Shown piece by piece: positions 21,401 through 27,917 of a stretch of 64,000 nt of DNA. The number at the start of each line of letters is the position of its first letter. Positions within the stretch are counted from its first letter, which is position 1. The notes beneath the pieces were generated by a model. It was not told where the DNA came from, did no database searches, and saw only the letters and a list, made by a program, of their open reading frames with translations. The stretch comes from Valencia hispanica (taxonomy: Eukaryota > Chordata > Actinopteri > Cyprinodontiformes > Valenciidae): the NCBI GenBank assembly GCA_963556495.2, contig OY747714.1:46937541-47001540 (forward strand). Reading direction: 5' to 3'. The position numbers and the translations under genes are program-made.

Positions 21401-24127
21401 TGCTTGTTCAAACAGATATTTTGACACAATTTCAAAGTATTGTTTGACTAATAGCAGCATCAATAAAATATGCTACATACTGAGATTGAAAAGTTTGTTT
21501 CATTCCCTTTGTGCCTGGTGGATCTAATTAGCATCATGCCTAAATTTACACTTATGATACGTGCAATGTTAAACCTAATAATATTAAATTAATTTAACAT
21601 CTGATTGACAAAAAAAATGAATAAAGAATCATATGAATTGATTTTTTTCTACAATTGGATAAAAGGGGTTAAAATAGAGATTTTCTCAATTAATTTGTTC
21701 ATGGTACACTTCACCTTCACCTTCCTTGCCTACTGGTGTTGGCCAGAGGGGCCGATGGCGCGACACCAGTGCTATAATCATAGCTTGCTTCCACCAGTGT
21801 GAGAATGAATAATGGAGTTGTAAAGCGCTTTGAGAGTCTTGAAAAGCGCTATATAAAATGCAAGCCATTATTATCTAGCTTTATCGTTGCCATTTATAAC
21901 AAGTTTGTTGGACAGAAGGCAAAAGTTTTACTTTATAATTTGGATTCTTGGCCTTCACTAACTGTAAACACACAACAGGAGTGGTATATCATCATGTGCA
22001 AAGCTTACTGACTAAATAAGCTCCTGTTTACGTACAATCCTAATATCTTGTACCTTTTTTTCTGAACCTTGTAAAGATCAATTCTCATCATCATTTTGCA
22101 TCACAGTCAATAATTTAATCATTTTCAGAATAAAGAAGAACGTAATAGTTTTCTCACTACGAAAGAGTTTAAAGCTCTTCAAAGGACTTCTGTATGTGGA
22201 ACTGAGGTTCTTTAGCAGGTTGTTGTACTTCTTTTGTGCCGTTTCTGATCTGTTTCATCATTTTAATATTAATGCCAAACTTTGCTCCAGCTTTTTTCTT
22301 TCTAACCATCCATCGTCTTGGCCAGATCTCCATAAAAAAAAAAAAAAAAGGTTCATCTAAGGGGGCTACCTGGTTGAATAAAGAAAATCAATTCGCTACT
22401 GAACAAAACAAAATAAATAATAATAATAATAAAAATAAACACCTAATAAGGAGGACAAAACATTGAACAGGTAGAAGAAGACATCTGAATATTTATATTG
22501 AATAAATTATGAAGTGGTTTGAGTTTCCTTTGCTTTCTGCTTGCGGTTCTTTATTTAAGGGGACAGACCTGAAGCAGTTGGTGCAGTCGCTGGTTTTCAG
22601 AGCTAAAGTTCTGGATCAGCTGGTCGCGCTCCTCCACCTCTTGCTGCAAAGCCTGCTGGTCCTCTTGCCTCGCCTGCTGTGTGATGCGCAGGGCTTTCTG
22701 CAGCTCGGCGACGGTCTGCTGCAGCTCTGCTGCTTGCTCTGCCGCAGAAAAAAAAACAACCAACGCAGTGAGTAGCGCCGCTGCTCACTGCGACGCGTTT
22801 GTGACACTCTGAGCAGCACCACACGCCTACAGTCATAACCTGCAGGGTTCATCATCCGTCCAAACCTCTTCAAATTCTCCCTCCCTGAAAGTTGTGTCAT
22901 GATGCCGCTCGCTGCATGTGCGCTTGATTTGTTCACCTGTCAGAGCGCGTCCGTCCCTGGCGAGCTCGGCGACTCGTTCGCCGTCCCTGCGGCTCGCAGC
23001 GAGCTGGTACTGCAGCTTGGCCCGCTGGGCCTCACCTCGCTCCACGGAGGAGCGAAGCCGGGCCACCTCTGCCTGCAGCGTGCACACCTGGACACACACA
23101 CACAGGTATTAATTTCTTTATTTAAAGCGGTTATTGTTTTTACAGCGGATTGAAGGAGGTCAATATGTTAACGGGTCGACAGGTTTATACTGAAAACATC
23201 TTGGTACTCAAAGAGTTAATGACCAAGGTTCCCAGGGACTGAAACAGGCCCACAGCATCACACATCCTACAAGAATCCACCATTTGAAATCTGCTTTCTG
23301 GATTCAACCAGGTTTTCTTTATCCAATGTTAATTATTTAGTTTGATGATCTGAAACATTTAAATGGGACAAAAAAACAAAAACAAAAAAACTGAAGAAAT
23401 CTCCAAAGCTGCTTTTACAGTCCAGATTTTTTTAAGGATTTTAGACAGGTTAATAGTTTTAACATCAGTCAGGGTTGTTTTAAGACAACTTTTTTCAACA
23501 TGTGGATAAATGTTGAAATAATAAATGTTGCTGCTGGAATAAAAGGTGGTTTTATTTGTATTTAATTAAACAAAATAAAAATGATGAATGTAAAAAAATA
23601 CATATAAAGCAACAACAGAGATGAAGATGAATTCTATCAGGTTTACCTCCTGGTTGTGGCTGGATGTCAGCTTCAGCTTCTCCTTCTCCAGCTGGTTGAG
23701 CCTCCACCTCAGCTCTCTGGACTCTTCGCTGCTTCCCCCTCCTTCCGAGGCCGCCCTCCTCACCGTCACGCTCCTCTTCATCGCTCCTCCTTGTCCTCCA
23801 CCCTCCTCCCGTCTCCTCCCTTCTCCTGTTCCTCCCACCTGCTTCTCTCTGTGACACGTGGCGCTGAAGACGACTGGGGTCCTGAAGAAAAGGAAGAAAA
23901 ACAATTTAAATAAAAATATTCCCAGTCGATCTAGCCATCTTTTGTTTGGATTATTTTGATTTTTGTCCATTTAATGTGAGAAAAGTTGAGGTTTTTGTGC
24001 AGTAAATCATTCTGAGCGTGGTTAATCTGGATTAATTTGACCTTGTGGCCTCCTCCTTGGAGCTCCGAACACAGGTTCTCCTGCTCCGGCCAGGCTGTCC
24101 GCTCCGATCCTCCGGTCCCGGCTGCAT
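327..24127 (-). CDS. ccdc171: ccdc171, coiled-coil domain-containing protein 171 (22 coding exons)
   Basis: Gene model built from the minus strand. Exons: 24127-24042, 23881-23647, 23087-22937, 22738-22569, 19005-18868, 18786-18694, 15890-15727, 15641-15503, 14001-13798, 13718-13629, 12489-12319, 11168-11001, 10761-10606, 7614-7131, 5857-5744, 5661-5519, 5441-5298, 5215-5036, 4207-4104, 2662-2608, 704-573 and 491-327. Every junction is GT-AG and the reading phase carries through all of them, giving about 1,162 codons. Human CCDC171 is about 1,326 residues, so this copy is somewhat shorter. The product is almost entirely heptad-like coiled coil, rich in E, Q, L and R. Diagnostic blocks recalled from the human protein include IEAERAAHLES (exon 6), GCVLI-QP (exon 12) and QRLHSAEVERRSLRL (exon 17). 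The molecular function is poorly known. The upstream neighbours wdr55 and psip1 are on the opposite strand. The true C-terminus is uncertain because the window ends. Confidence 0.93.
573..704 (-). CDS. ccdc171: ccdc171 exon 21
   Basis: 44 codons (residues about 1064-1107). Its end, MGAPEVAACQ, matches the human LKGGPEVVACQ exactly where the human exon ends. Acceptor TTCTTCTCAG, donor GTAACA. Confidence 0.92.
743..2590. repeat. minisatellite, 28/30-bp units
   Basis: About 65 tandem copies of a 28-bp unit (core CCAGTGTGTGATCCAGTGTG) fill the ccdc171 intron between exons 20 and 21. Variant units carry TCAGTATGTGAGATCC, two bases longer, and recur every few copies, giving a second level of periodicity. 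Rare variants (TATATGATCC, TCTAAGTTCC) occur twice each, suggesting that blocks were duplicated as a group. Open frames through the array are a by-product of the repeat. Confidence 0.97.
2608..2662 (-). CDS. ccdc171: ccdc171 exon 20 (55 nt)
   Basis: A very short exon coding for RRQEFVIRSLKAAETSCRQ across the junction, equivalent to the human KECVANHMRAVENTLHKV segment. It lies only about 20 bases from the edge of the minisatellite array in the following intron. Confidence 0.88.
3343..3971. mobile_element. MITE-like element with inverted ends
   Basis: The left end AGCCTAGTTTATGCTTCTCC and the right end, read in reverse complement as AGCCTAGTTTATACGTCTGC, form imperfect terminal inverted repeats about 629 bp apart, in a ccdc171 intron. 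No transposase is seen. A target-site duplication is not obvious. Confidence 0.6.
4104..4207 (-). CDS. ccdc171: ccdc171 exon 19
   Basis: Residues about 1011-1044. RKERSLRILGKHLSGVQKER matches the human [20 protein letters not shown]. Leaves in phase 2, donor GTAACA. Confidence 0.93.
4310..4855 (+). mobile_element. non-LTR retrotransposon-type repeat, copy A
   Basis: This interspersed repeat shares its start (GGGGGCAGCATGTTGGAG), a CTTCAGTCAGAGGC block and a TTTGGGATTAATAAAG tail with partial copies near 37.7, 53.1 and 53.9 kb. The A-rich GAATTGAATTTT tail suggests a non-LTR element or its SINE. A 151-codon open frame inside has no support as a gene. Confidence 0.6.
5036..5215 (-). CDS. ccdc171: ccdc171 exon 18
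   Basis: 60 codons (residues about 951-1010). VPSERFRTACEELRQAL and REQEAQALIQEQ match the human VPMSKFESACAELNNAL and REQQAQMLLNEQ. Confidence 0.95.
5298..5441 (-). CDS. ccdc171: ccdc171 exon 17
   Basis: 48 codons (residues about 903-950). QRLHSAEVERRSLRLDV is almost identical to the human QRLHAAEVERRSLRLEV. Donor GTGAGT. Confidence 0.96.
5519..5661 (-). CDS. ccdc171: ccdc171 exon 16
   Basis: Residues about 855-902. The ISAARSGFSRLLDHLL segment matches the human IGAAKNSFAKLMDKIS. Enters in phase 1, leaves in phase 0, donor GTAAGT. Confidence 0.92.
5744..5857 (-). CDS. ccdc171: ccdc171 exon 15
   Basis: Residues about 817-854. SRWLRSKSLSSIILSSMADL matches the human [20 protein letters not shown]. 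Phase 1 in and out, donor GTAAGT. Confidence 0.94.
6220..6268. mobile_element. end fragment of the TAGGGATGT hAT-MITE family
   Basis: The segment ending CACATCCCTA matches the terminal part of the complete copies at 14123 and 30169, including the ATACATATCGTATCGCCAGA stretch. Confidence 0.6.
6935..7025 (-). mobile_element. tRNA-derived SINE fragment
   Basis: On the minus strand the segment reads AGCAAGAAGGTCCTGGGTTC and then AAATCCCGGC, a B-box (T-psi-C arm) of RNA polymerase III type. This is typical of teleost tRNA-derived SINEs. The rest of a tRNA fold is absent, so it is not a tRNA gene. Confidence 0.6.
7131..7614 (-). CDS. ccdc171: ccdc171 exon 14 (largest exon)
   Basis: Residues about 656-816. 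It contains LSACALLGGALRHARGCVRA and, later, a WRRSVCAVMAVKRW stretch. These match the human [20 protein letters not shown] and IFRKGVIAVLAANR blocks. An internal stretch of E and R repeats is lower in complexity. The donor is taken as GTCAGT (phase 1); the frame stays open only five codons beyond it. Confidence 0.92.
7808..8497 (+). mobile_element. L2-like LINE, 3' fragment (reverse-transcriptase C-terminus)
   Basis: Translated pieces read IDYCNSVFTGLPKKSIRQL, LIQNAA and LHWLPVA, then IWNKLPENCKAAET, typical of the end of an L2/Jockey-group ORF2. It ends with a GCAAATAAAGTCGCCTCGCC tail. It is 5' truncated, carries a frameshift near 7964 and sits in a ccdc171 intron. It is close kin to the copy at 59000-59794. 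Confidence 0.85.
9440..10150. mobile_element. MITE with AAAGGGGACATATTATGC-type ends
   Basis: Inverted ends TTAAAAAGGGACATATTATG and, in reverse complement, TTAAAGGGGACAATATTATG bracket 711 bp. A second, partial copy starts at 18052. It contains a second element inserted at 9755-9988. Confidence 0.7.
9755..9988. mobile_element. hAT (Charlie-like) MITE with 8-bp target duplication, nested
   Basis: The ends CAGTAGTTCTCAAA and TTTGGGAACCGCTG are inverted repeats close to the common hAT-Charlie terminus (CAGNGGTTCTCAAA). CTCTAAAC is repeated exactly on both sides (9747-9754 and 9989-9996), an 8-bp target-site duplication as expected for hAT. It interrupts the larger MITE at 9440-10150. Confidence 0.88.
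10275..10556. repeat. interspersed repeat with GTTAGG-rich tract
   Basis: It holds ACTTGTGAGGACCAAC, GGTCCCCACAATG and a stretch of degenerate GGTTAGG/GGTTTAGG units, a combination widespread in teleost introns. No coding capacity is seen. Confidence 0.55.
10557..10602. repeat. (TG)n microsatellite
   Basis: An imperfect dinucleotide tract directly beyond the donor of ccdc171 exon 13. Confidence 0.85.
10606..10761 (-). CDS. ccdc171: ccdc171 exon 13
   Basis: 52 codons (residues about 604-655). IAHLQGVCDKKS and RELQRSQE match the human IRHLEYICKNKS and RELQQTQE. A (TG)n tract lies just beyond the donor. Confidence 0.95.
11001..11168 (-). CDS. ccdc171: ccdc171 exon 12, conserved GCVLI block
   Basis: 56 codons (residues about 548-603). 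The segment LSFLHRLYQRLLTGCVLIDQ matches the human [20 protein letters not shown] closely and is followed by F-W-ELC. Together with exons 6 and 17 it fixes the identity of the gene. Confidence 0.96.
11230..11347 (+). mobile_element. LINE 3' tail followed by (ATT)n
   Basis: GTACAGCACTTTGTGATAT and AAAAGTGCTATATAAATAAA are the typical 3' end of L2-like fish LINEs, here ending in an ATT microsatellite. Confidence 0.65.
11540..11704 (+). mobile_element. LINE 3' tail with poly(A)
   Basis: It holds GAGATGACATCTGTTGTGAA and CCATATAAATAAAACTGAAT, the same 3' tail as the L2-like copy at 50797-52312. A run of 20 or more A follows at 11682-11704. Confidence 0.65.
12287..12314. repeat. poly(A)/poly(T) homopolymer beside a splice donor
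   Basis: An almost pure run of A on the plus strand, so U in the ccdc171 pre-mRNA, beginning within about six bases of the exon 11 donor. Confidence 0.9.
12319..12489 (-). CDS. ccdc171: ccdc171 exon 11
   Basis: 57 codons of coiled coil (residues about 491-547). The donor GTGATT is weak and is followed at once by an uninterrupted run of about 30 T on the sense strand. Phase 0 on both sides. Confidence 0.88.
13629..13718 (-). CDS. ccdc171: ccdc171 exon 10
   Basis: 30 codons of coiled coil (residues about 461-490). Acceptor TTTCTCCGCCAG, strong donor GTAAGA, phase 0 on both sides. Confidence 0.9.
13798..14001 (-). CDS. ccdc171: ccdc171 exon 9
   Basis: 68 codons (residues about 393-460). It is less helical in the middle (PAQPAKNDGKPSPAE), at the position of the human linker that contains SGIHKDKDKPPS. 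Donor GTACGA, phase 0 on both sides. Confidence 0.9.
14123..14667. mobile_element. hAT MITE (TAGGGATGT family) with 8-bp target duplication
   Basis: The ends TAGGGATGTG and TTACATCCCTA are inverted repeats. TTTTGTAG occurs on both sides (14115-14122 and 14668-14675), an exact 8-bp duplication. Its first 138 bp or so are present twice in tandem (14123 and 14261), unlike the 417-bp copy at 30169. It lies in a ccdc171 intron. Confidence 0.9.
15503..15641 (-). CDS. ccdc171: ccdc171 exon 8
   Basis: Residues about 346-392. It enters in phase 2 by one base and contains ERKVTSDLSRRLEEERSQ, which matches the human EQKKVIIDLSKRLQYNEKS. Donor GTAACG. Confidence 0.92.
15727..15890 (-). CDS. ccdc171: ccdc171 exon 7
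   Basis: Residues about 292-345, coiled coil with many A, E, L and R. It matches the human LQVEKASQAEAVADLE region in position and character. Donor GTGAGC, leaves in phase 2. Confidence 0.9.
16003..16553. mobile_element. DNA transposon remnant with inverted ends, carrying a MADF-like exon
   Basis: GGGGCGTTCACACCGGTCAG at the left and GGCACGTTCACACCGGTCAG (reverse complement of the right end) are matched ends that continue with CGCGTCCA. MADF proteins travel with PIF/Harbinger elements, which suggests that superfamily. A clean target duplication was not found. Confidence 0.65.
16272..16400 (+). CDS. MADF (Myb/SANT-like) domain first exon of a transposon protein
   Basis: 43 codons from ATG to a perfect GTAAGC donor. 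It encodes the N-terminus of a MADF domain: an acidic start, then IIVAVCNFRELYD, then YKDRKKS. MADF proteins bind DNA and are the second protein of PIF/Harbinger transposons. The remaining two-thirds of the domain should lie in a later exon, but no continuation is seen before the right inverted end at 16553. The copy therefore looks internally deleted. It lies in a ccdc171 intron and has no sign of being a host gene. Confidence 0.5.
16742..16960 (+). pseudogene. THAP zinc-finger exon, broken by a stop codon
   Basis: An ATG at 16742 opens MPTTCCVINCNSRSHD, the C-x4-C start of a THAP (C2CH) finger, followed by FYRFP, as in the family. The frame stops at a TGA at 16889-16891, but the same frame then reads MAWIAAVRRP, the W-x-x-A-x-R-R part of a THAP domain. 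The stop therefore truncates what was one domain. THAP fingers occur in P-element and PIF-like transposases and in host THAP genes; this single exon in an intron is probably transposon-derived. Confidence 0.55.
18052..18250. mobile_element. partial MITE, same family as 9440-10150
   Basis: It starts TTTAAAGGGGACATATTAAG and shares the GCGATCTCACC and AGTGACAAG/GGCCACGCCCACC blocks with the other copy, in opposite orientation. The second end is missing. Confidence 0.55.
18300..18575 (-). mobile_element. Tc1/mariner transposase remnant
   Basis: The minus strand encodes SLDLNPIESLWDVLEKISRQ, the conserved C-terminal signature of Tc1 transposases ([14 protein letters not shown] type). The N-terminal catalytic part and inverted ends are missing. 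Confidence 0.8.
18694..18786 (-). CDS. ccdc171: ccdc171 exon 6
   Basis: 31 codons (residues about 261-291). It holds IEAERAAHLESR, nearly identical to the human IEAERAAHLESK, one of the strongest identifying blocks. Donor GTAACC, phase 0 on both sides. Confidence 0.95.
18868..19005 (-). CDS. ccdc171: ccdc171 exon 5
   Basis: 46 codons of charged coiled coil (residues about 215-260). Pyrimidine-rich acceptor, GTCAGA donor, phase 0 on both sides. Confidence 0.9.
19350..19470 (+). mobile_element. LINE reverse-transcriptase fragment
   Basis: Two short frames read KGVPQGSLLGP and then RLYADYTIF, the motif 4 (GVPQGS) and motif 5 (YADD-type, here altered) regions of a non-LTR reverse transcriptase, with a stop between them. 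It is about 120 bp in a ccdc171 intron. Confidence 0.65.
20024..20211 (+). CDS. possible first exon of an unidentified basic protein
   Basis: An ATG opens 62 codons plus two bases and ends at a perfect donor (GTAAGT). The N-terminus is basic and proline-rich, then very rich in K, R and E, followed by KTRVNIGPAFLRWRVLLEL and an acidic-hydrophobic stretch. The R-x-NIG-x-AF-x-RW pattern recalls short leading exons seen in several unnamed fish proteins, but I cannot name a family. It lies on the plus strand inside a ccdc171 intron, downstream of a CAGTGTTGCCAACTT motif that also occurs at 40.67 kb, so it may belong to a mobile element. No continuation exon was recognised. Confidence 0.35.
21715..21875 (+). 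mobile_element. RTE/Rex3-like LINE or SINE 3' end
   Basis: CTTCCACCAGTGTGAGAATG, GTAAAGCGCTTTGAGAGTC and AAAAGCGCTATATAAAATGC in this order are the characteristic 3' end of RTE-type fish elements. Confidence 0.65.
22569..22738 (-). CDS. ccdc171: ccdc171 exon 4
   Basis: Residues about 158-214, glutamine-rich coiled coil. EEVEERDQLIQNF-type residues match the human DLEERDNMIQNC segment. It enters in phase 1 and leaves in phase 0. The next exon found lies 3.5 kb away; an exon equivalent to roughly 40-45 human residues was not found in that intron. Confidence 0.92.
22937..23087 (-). CDS. ccdc171: ccdc171 exon 3
   Basis: Residues about 108-157, coiled coil. It contains VERGEAQRAKLQYQLAASR, which aligns with the human VEKGEALRQSLEYDLAVAR. 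The acceptor follows a TG-rich tract; the donor is GTGAAC; it ends in phase 1. Confidence 0.92.
23647..23881 (-). CDS. ccdc171: ccdc171 exon 2
   Basis: Residues about 29-107. Acceptor TTCTTTTCTTCAG, donor GTAAAC. The first half is low-complexity G/R/E; the second half begins the coiled coil with a segment resembling the human [20 protein letters not shown] region. A competing frame across this exon is longer but breaks phase with its neighbours. Confidence 0.85.
24042..24127 (-). CDS. ccdc171: ccdc171 exon 1 (start codon)
   Basis: The ATG at 24127-24125 opens a frame of 28 codons plus two bases, ending at a GTCAAA donor. The frame stays open upstream to a CTGCAG that could be an acceptor, so 5' untranslated exons probably lie further right. 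The start is the first ATG in frame and is a reasonable, not certain, choice. Confidence 0.65.
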
Positions 24128-24723
24128 GTCCCTGACCCAGCCGAGTTCCTCCTGCAGGCGTATTTTAAACACAATTCAGAGAAACTAGCAAAAATGCTCA
24201 TGTAAATGCGCTACGCAGTGACATGAAATACATGTCATATATGGATAAATACTAATTGCAACCTGAATATCTCAACATCTGGATCAGAGCTCCTTGTCTG
24301 GATACAGGCATGCAGCTCTTCTTCCCAGAGACACTTGGGATATACAAATAACTACTAAAACAGCCATCCAACACATGTACATTTAATAAATGACTTTCAC
24401 TTCCTCTGGTTTGACTGTTTTATGGAGTGGTAATGGGGGATATAAAAGGTATAAGGTAGAAATGATATAAATTCAGCCAAAGGTTGAGACTTTGACTATA
24501 CCGGCCGACCGCGGTTTGCTGATTTCCATTTAACGGAAAAGAAACCTGTTCAACTTGAAGCCTTTTTTATTCAAATATGTGCAGGCTTATTTTTGTGCGA
24601 TATCAAATTGATAAACAACAAATAACCAGGAGAGCAAACCATTTTAAACTTTAGGTTTTCATAACATTTAGCTTATCTTCATCTTTATTTATGTTATGAG
24701 AATTTTTGTGTTACTTTTTTTTT

Positions 24724-24740
24724 GGGGGGGGGGGGGGGGT
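24724..24740. repeat. poly(G) run
   Basis: About 16 consecutive G preceded by eight T, in the ccdc171 upstream region. It could be length-variable and difficult to sequence. Confidence 0.85.
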
Positions 24741-24864
24741 TAAATATTTTTTGATGCATTTTGAACAATGAAGGGTCTTCAAACAGCATATGCTTTTTTG
24801 AAGCTGTCGTTCTGCTGCAATGTATCTGGAAAGTGAGAATGTTCAAAAACAGTCATTTTGACAT

Positions 24865-24960
24865 AAATAAATAAAAGAAAATATCGCAATAGATATCGTT
24901 ATCGCACACGCTTTAGATTATATCATAATATAGATTCATGACCATAATCGCCCAGCCCTA
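24865..24960. mobile_element. end of a GCCCAGCCCTA-type hAT MITE
   Basis: It ends ATAATCGCCCAGCCCTA, the same terminus as the complete element at 41017-41248, and has the ATCGCAATA/ATATCGTTATCGCA internal sequence of that group. The opposite end was not identified. Confidence 0.5.
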
Positions 24961-25129
24961 TGGACTGTACTTGTTTGCATGTTTTTGTGTATTTTTGCCC
25001 CCCTTTTTATGTTCTTCATGTGGTGGATATTTATCCCTAGGGAACAAATACAGTCCGGTTCTTATCTTGCCTCCATGCTGTAGCAGCCCAGTGGTCGCTG
25101 GGTGTTGATCTGTTTTGTTTCCAACCATC

Positions 25130-25830
25130 TGAGATCAGCGGCTGTTGCCATGTCGACAGTGAACGTCTCTCCGCGGCGATCTGCATTCACAAATCCGCCC
25201 CATAAGAACCAAATAACCAAATAATTCCGCTTATAAGCCGTTTAAAACAAGAAAAGACAATTTATACCGGATCGTTCTGACCCGCTGTTTAATTCGGCGG
25301 CAGAAAAGATTTTCAACGTTGTCGCCATTTTAAAGCCCTCAATAACCTTCTGCTCTGTTGGATGCTTACATACGTCTCCCTAAAATACCACAATATGTCA
25401 GCTTTGACAATACGCTGTCTGATGTTTCCAGCCGTAAACCTAATGGAGTAAATCCAAATGCTTCCAAGAAGGAGCCGTGGTGAAGTGAACTAAAACGACA
25501 ACAAAGGCGGTTTTCCTGGTCGTTTGCGACGTTAAAATGTCCCTTTTTTTTAGCTTCTAACTCCTTCTACCAACAGCTAAACCGCCTCCAACCGCTTCCT
25601 GTGTGATAAACTGATCAAAACAGCCCATAATAACAACGTGAGTAAGCTGTCAGAATCACTTACTCTAACATTAATCCGGAGACGGTTTGAAAATCACGCC
25701 ATCTTTGGCGTCCGTGCGTCATTTCAGCGTCAGCTGGTTCTTAGCGTAAGAGCGGCCAATCGAGTGCTACCAGCTTGTTTACGTCATTTTACGACACGGA
25801 GATTTCACAATAAAGGCGATGTGCTACTCA
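25130..25830. promoter_or_regulatory. candidate ccdc171 promoter region, CpG-containing
   Basis: This 700-bp stretch lies between ccdc171 exon 1 and wdr55. It is richer in CpG than its surroundings and contains an inverted CCAAT box (GGCCAATCGAG), a TTTACGTCATTTTACGAC CRE-like site and several short GC blocks. A start site for the minus-strand ccdc171 transcript here is plausible. A start codon in frame with exon 1 is not seen, so any upstream exon would be untranslated. This is inference from composition only. Confidence 0.35.
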
Positions 25831-26494
25831 TTTCAGAAAAGAGTTGAGTAATTTCCTGCTTTCTATCATCTATTTTTACTTTTCCCTCAGTTATGGATCA
25901 AATTTATGTTTTTAATTACCCTGCAAACATGGCGGACCAACTTTATTTAAGTAATAATAACTGTAGGATCGAAGTTTTCCATTTATTTTCCTATCTTCAT
26001 ACTTATAACTTATATCGAACAACCGTGTCGCTCAGCCGTAGCTCCTTTATTTACATTCGGCTTCACGTTTCCAAATAAAATCCCTTCCTGTGTGAAACTA
26101 CGGACACCTAGAGGTTGGCAAAGTAACTCACATCAAATTCAGATTCATAAACATAAATTAAAGAGAAACATAAATATGTTTCAAAACTCAAAATATGAGG
26201 CTTAAACAATATTTCACTATAAATTTAGCTTACAATGTTTTTTTCCTAACGCAAAACCTCCTTTTTGTTGCTTTATAAATGAAACTAGACAATATTCTTT
26301 AACACACCTTTATGTCAAAGTAGTAAAAACAAATGTTATGCTTCTTGTTTGACATGAGGGCCTGTTTCTACTGTTTACTTGTTGTTACATGAATACTGTA
26401 AATGCGAATATTTATGAGAAAAAGCACGTATTAGTTATGATTCATAAAGAACCCAATATTAAATAATTCAACATATCTTTCATCGCAAACGTTG

Positions 26495-27125
26495 TGTATC
26501 GTTTTTTTATAAACCTTTATTTAAACATTGTTTCTTTTTACAACTTAATTCTATCTTTTATACATCAGAAGAATATCACAGCATTATAAGTTTTACAGTA
26601 TAATTAAGAGTAGGAAAACTTATACTCTTAACAGAAAAAAAGAAAAGGGGGATAGAAAAAGAAACAAAAACGGAAAAAAGCGAGATTACAAATTATATGA
26701 ACACCTGGAATGTATTGAATACACTTTTCGTTTTAAAAGCCTTTTTGTTATTTGAAGAGGAGACTGTGTCCATATATGTTTTCAGATTTACAATAAAGTT
26801 TACATTTGTGTATATGGAACTTGGACAAAAAAAAAATAGATTAATAAAATAAAAACTGACTGAGTCCTTTGTCTTGAAATGTGAAATGTGATCCCAAAAA
26901 TATAATTTCTAATACAACAAAAAATCGGGCTTGACAGTTCTTGAAATTAAAGCGGTAATGTTTTTTCCAAAACTCTTTTGTGACTGAAAAGTACTAAAAA
27001 ACGATGGATAGTCTCTGGAGAGAGATCACAGAAAAAAACAGGAGACATCGATGCTACAATTAAATATTTTATTAAGATAATATTTATCTGGATAACATCT
27101 ATGTGTTATTTTATAGGAAACTTCC
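26495..27125 (-). mobile_element. L1/Tx1-like LINE fragment (ORF2 C-terminus and 3' region)
   Basis: Pieces of minus-strand frames read FCDLSPETIHRF, WKTLPLYFKNC and FHIHKCKLYCKS, the pattern of the C-terminal end of L1-type ORF2 in fish (cysteine-rich, then IHKCK). Frames are broken by several stops and shifts. It ends just before the (TTTTA)n tract upstream of wdr55. Confidence 0.65.
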
Positions 27126-27182
27126 TTAATTTTGTTGGTAATCAAGCTTTGTGAATCTGCTTCTTTTTTGCTCAGCGATGCT

Positions 27183-27294
27183 TTTTTATTTTATTTTATT
27201 TTATTTTATTTTATTTTATTTTATTTTATTTTATTTTATTTTATTTTATTTTATTTTATTTTATTTTATTTTATTTTATTTTATTTTATTTTTA
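27183..27294. repeat. (TTTTA)n pentanucleotide microsatellite
   Basis: About 21 nearly perfect copies of TTTTA, ending 89 bp before the wdr55 start codon, and so within or next to its core promoter or 5' leader. Confidence 0.97.
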
Positions 27295-27383
27295 CTGTAA
27301 AGCCCAGCAGAGGTCAGTATGTGGGGTCGTTTTGGGAGAAGAAGAAGAAGAAAAAGAAGAAGAAGAAACCAAAACAAAACAAT

Positions 27384-27917
27384 ATGGCGGCGTCCGCAGA
27401 GCACGTTGGACCGACTTCAGAAGAGAAAGCCCCCCCTGAAAGTGTCCGGAGAGAACCGAATAATAGTCCCGGGACTTCCGAATCAGAGTCGGAGAGACTA
27501 GAGCAAGATGAGGAAGAGGAGGAAGCGGAGCCTCCCGGCCCGAAGACCCGGGAAACCCCGCAGGACATCCGGCTGGAGGCGATCGCCAACACGGTGGCTC
27601 TGCACCCCAGCAGGGACGTGTTGGTGTGCGGGGACGTGGACGGGGACGTGTACGCCTTCTCCTATTCGTGCACGGAGGGCGAGAACCGGGAGCTGTGGTC
27701 GTCCGGACACCACCTGAAGTCCTGCCGCCAGGTGCGCATCTCGGCGGACGGGCTGAAGCTGTACACCGTCTCCCGGGACAGGGCCGTCCACATGCTGGAC
27801 ATGGAGCGGGGGCAGCTCGTCACACGGATCCGGGGGGCTCACGGGGCCCCCATCAACAGCCTGCTCCTGGTGGACGAGAACATCCTGGCGACAGGGGACG
27901 ATGGAGGAACCCTGAAG
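27384..27917 (+). CDS. wdr55: wdr55 exon 1
   Basis: 178 codons: the acidic N-terminal tail and the first propeller blades, ending in TGDDGGTLK before a GTCTGC donor. GC-rich, unlike the surrounding AT-rich DNA. Confidence 0.95.

Noticed and set aside
25638..25847. Small plus-strand gene in the ccdc171/wdr55 intergenic region
   Set aside because: The 69-codon frame has no motif, and the segment looks like CpG-rich promoter sequence.
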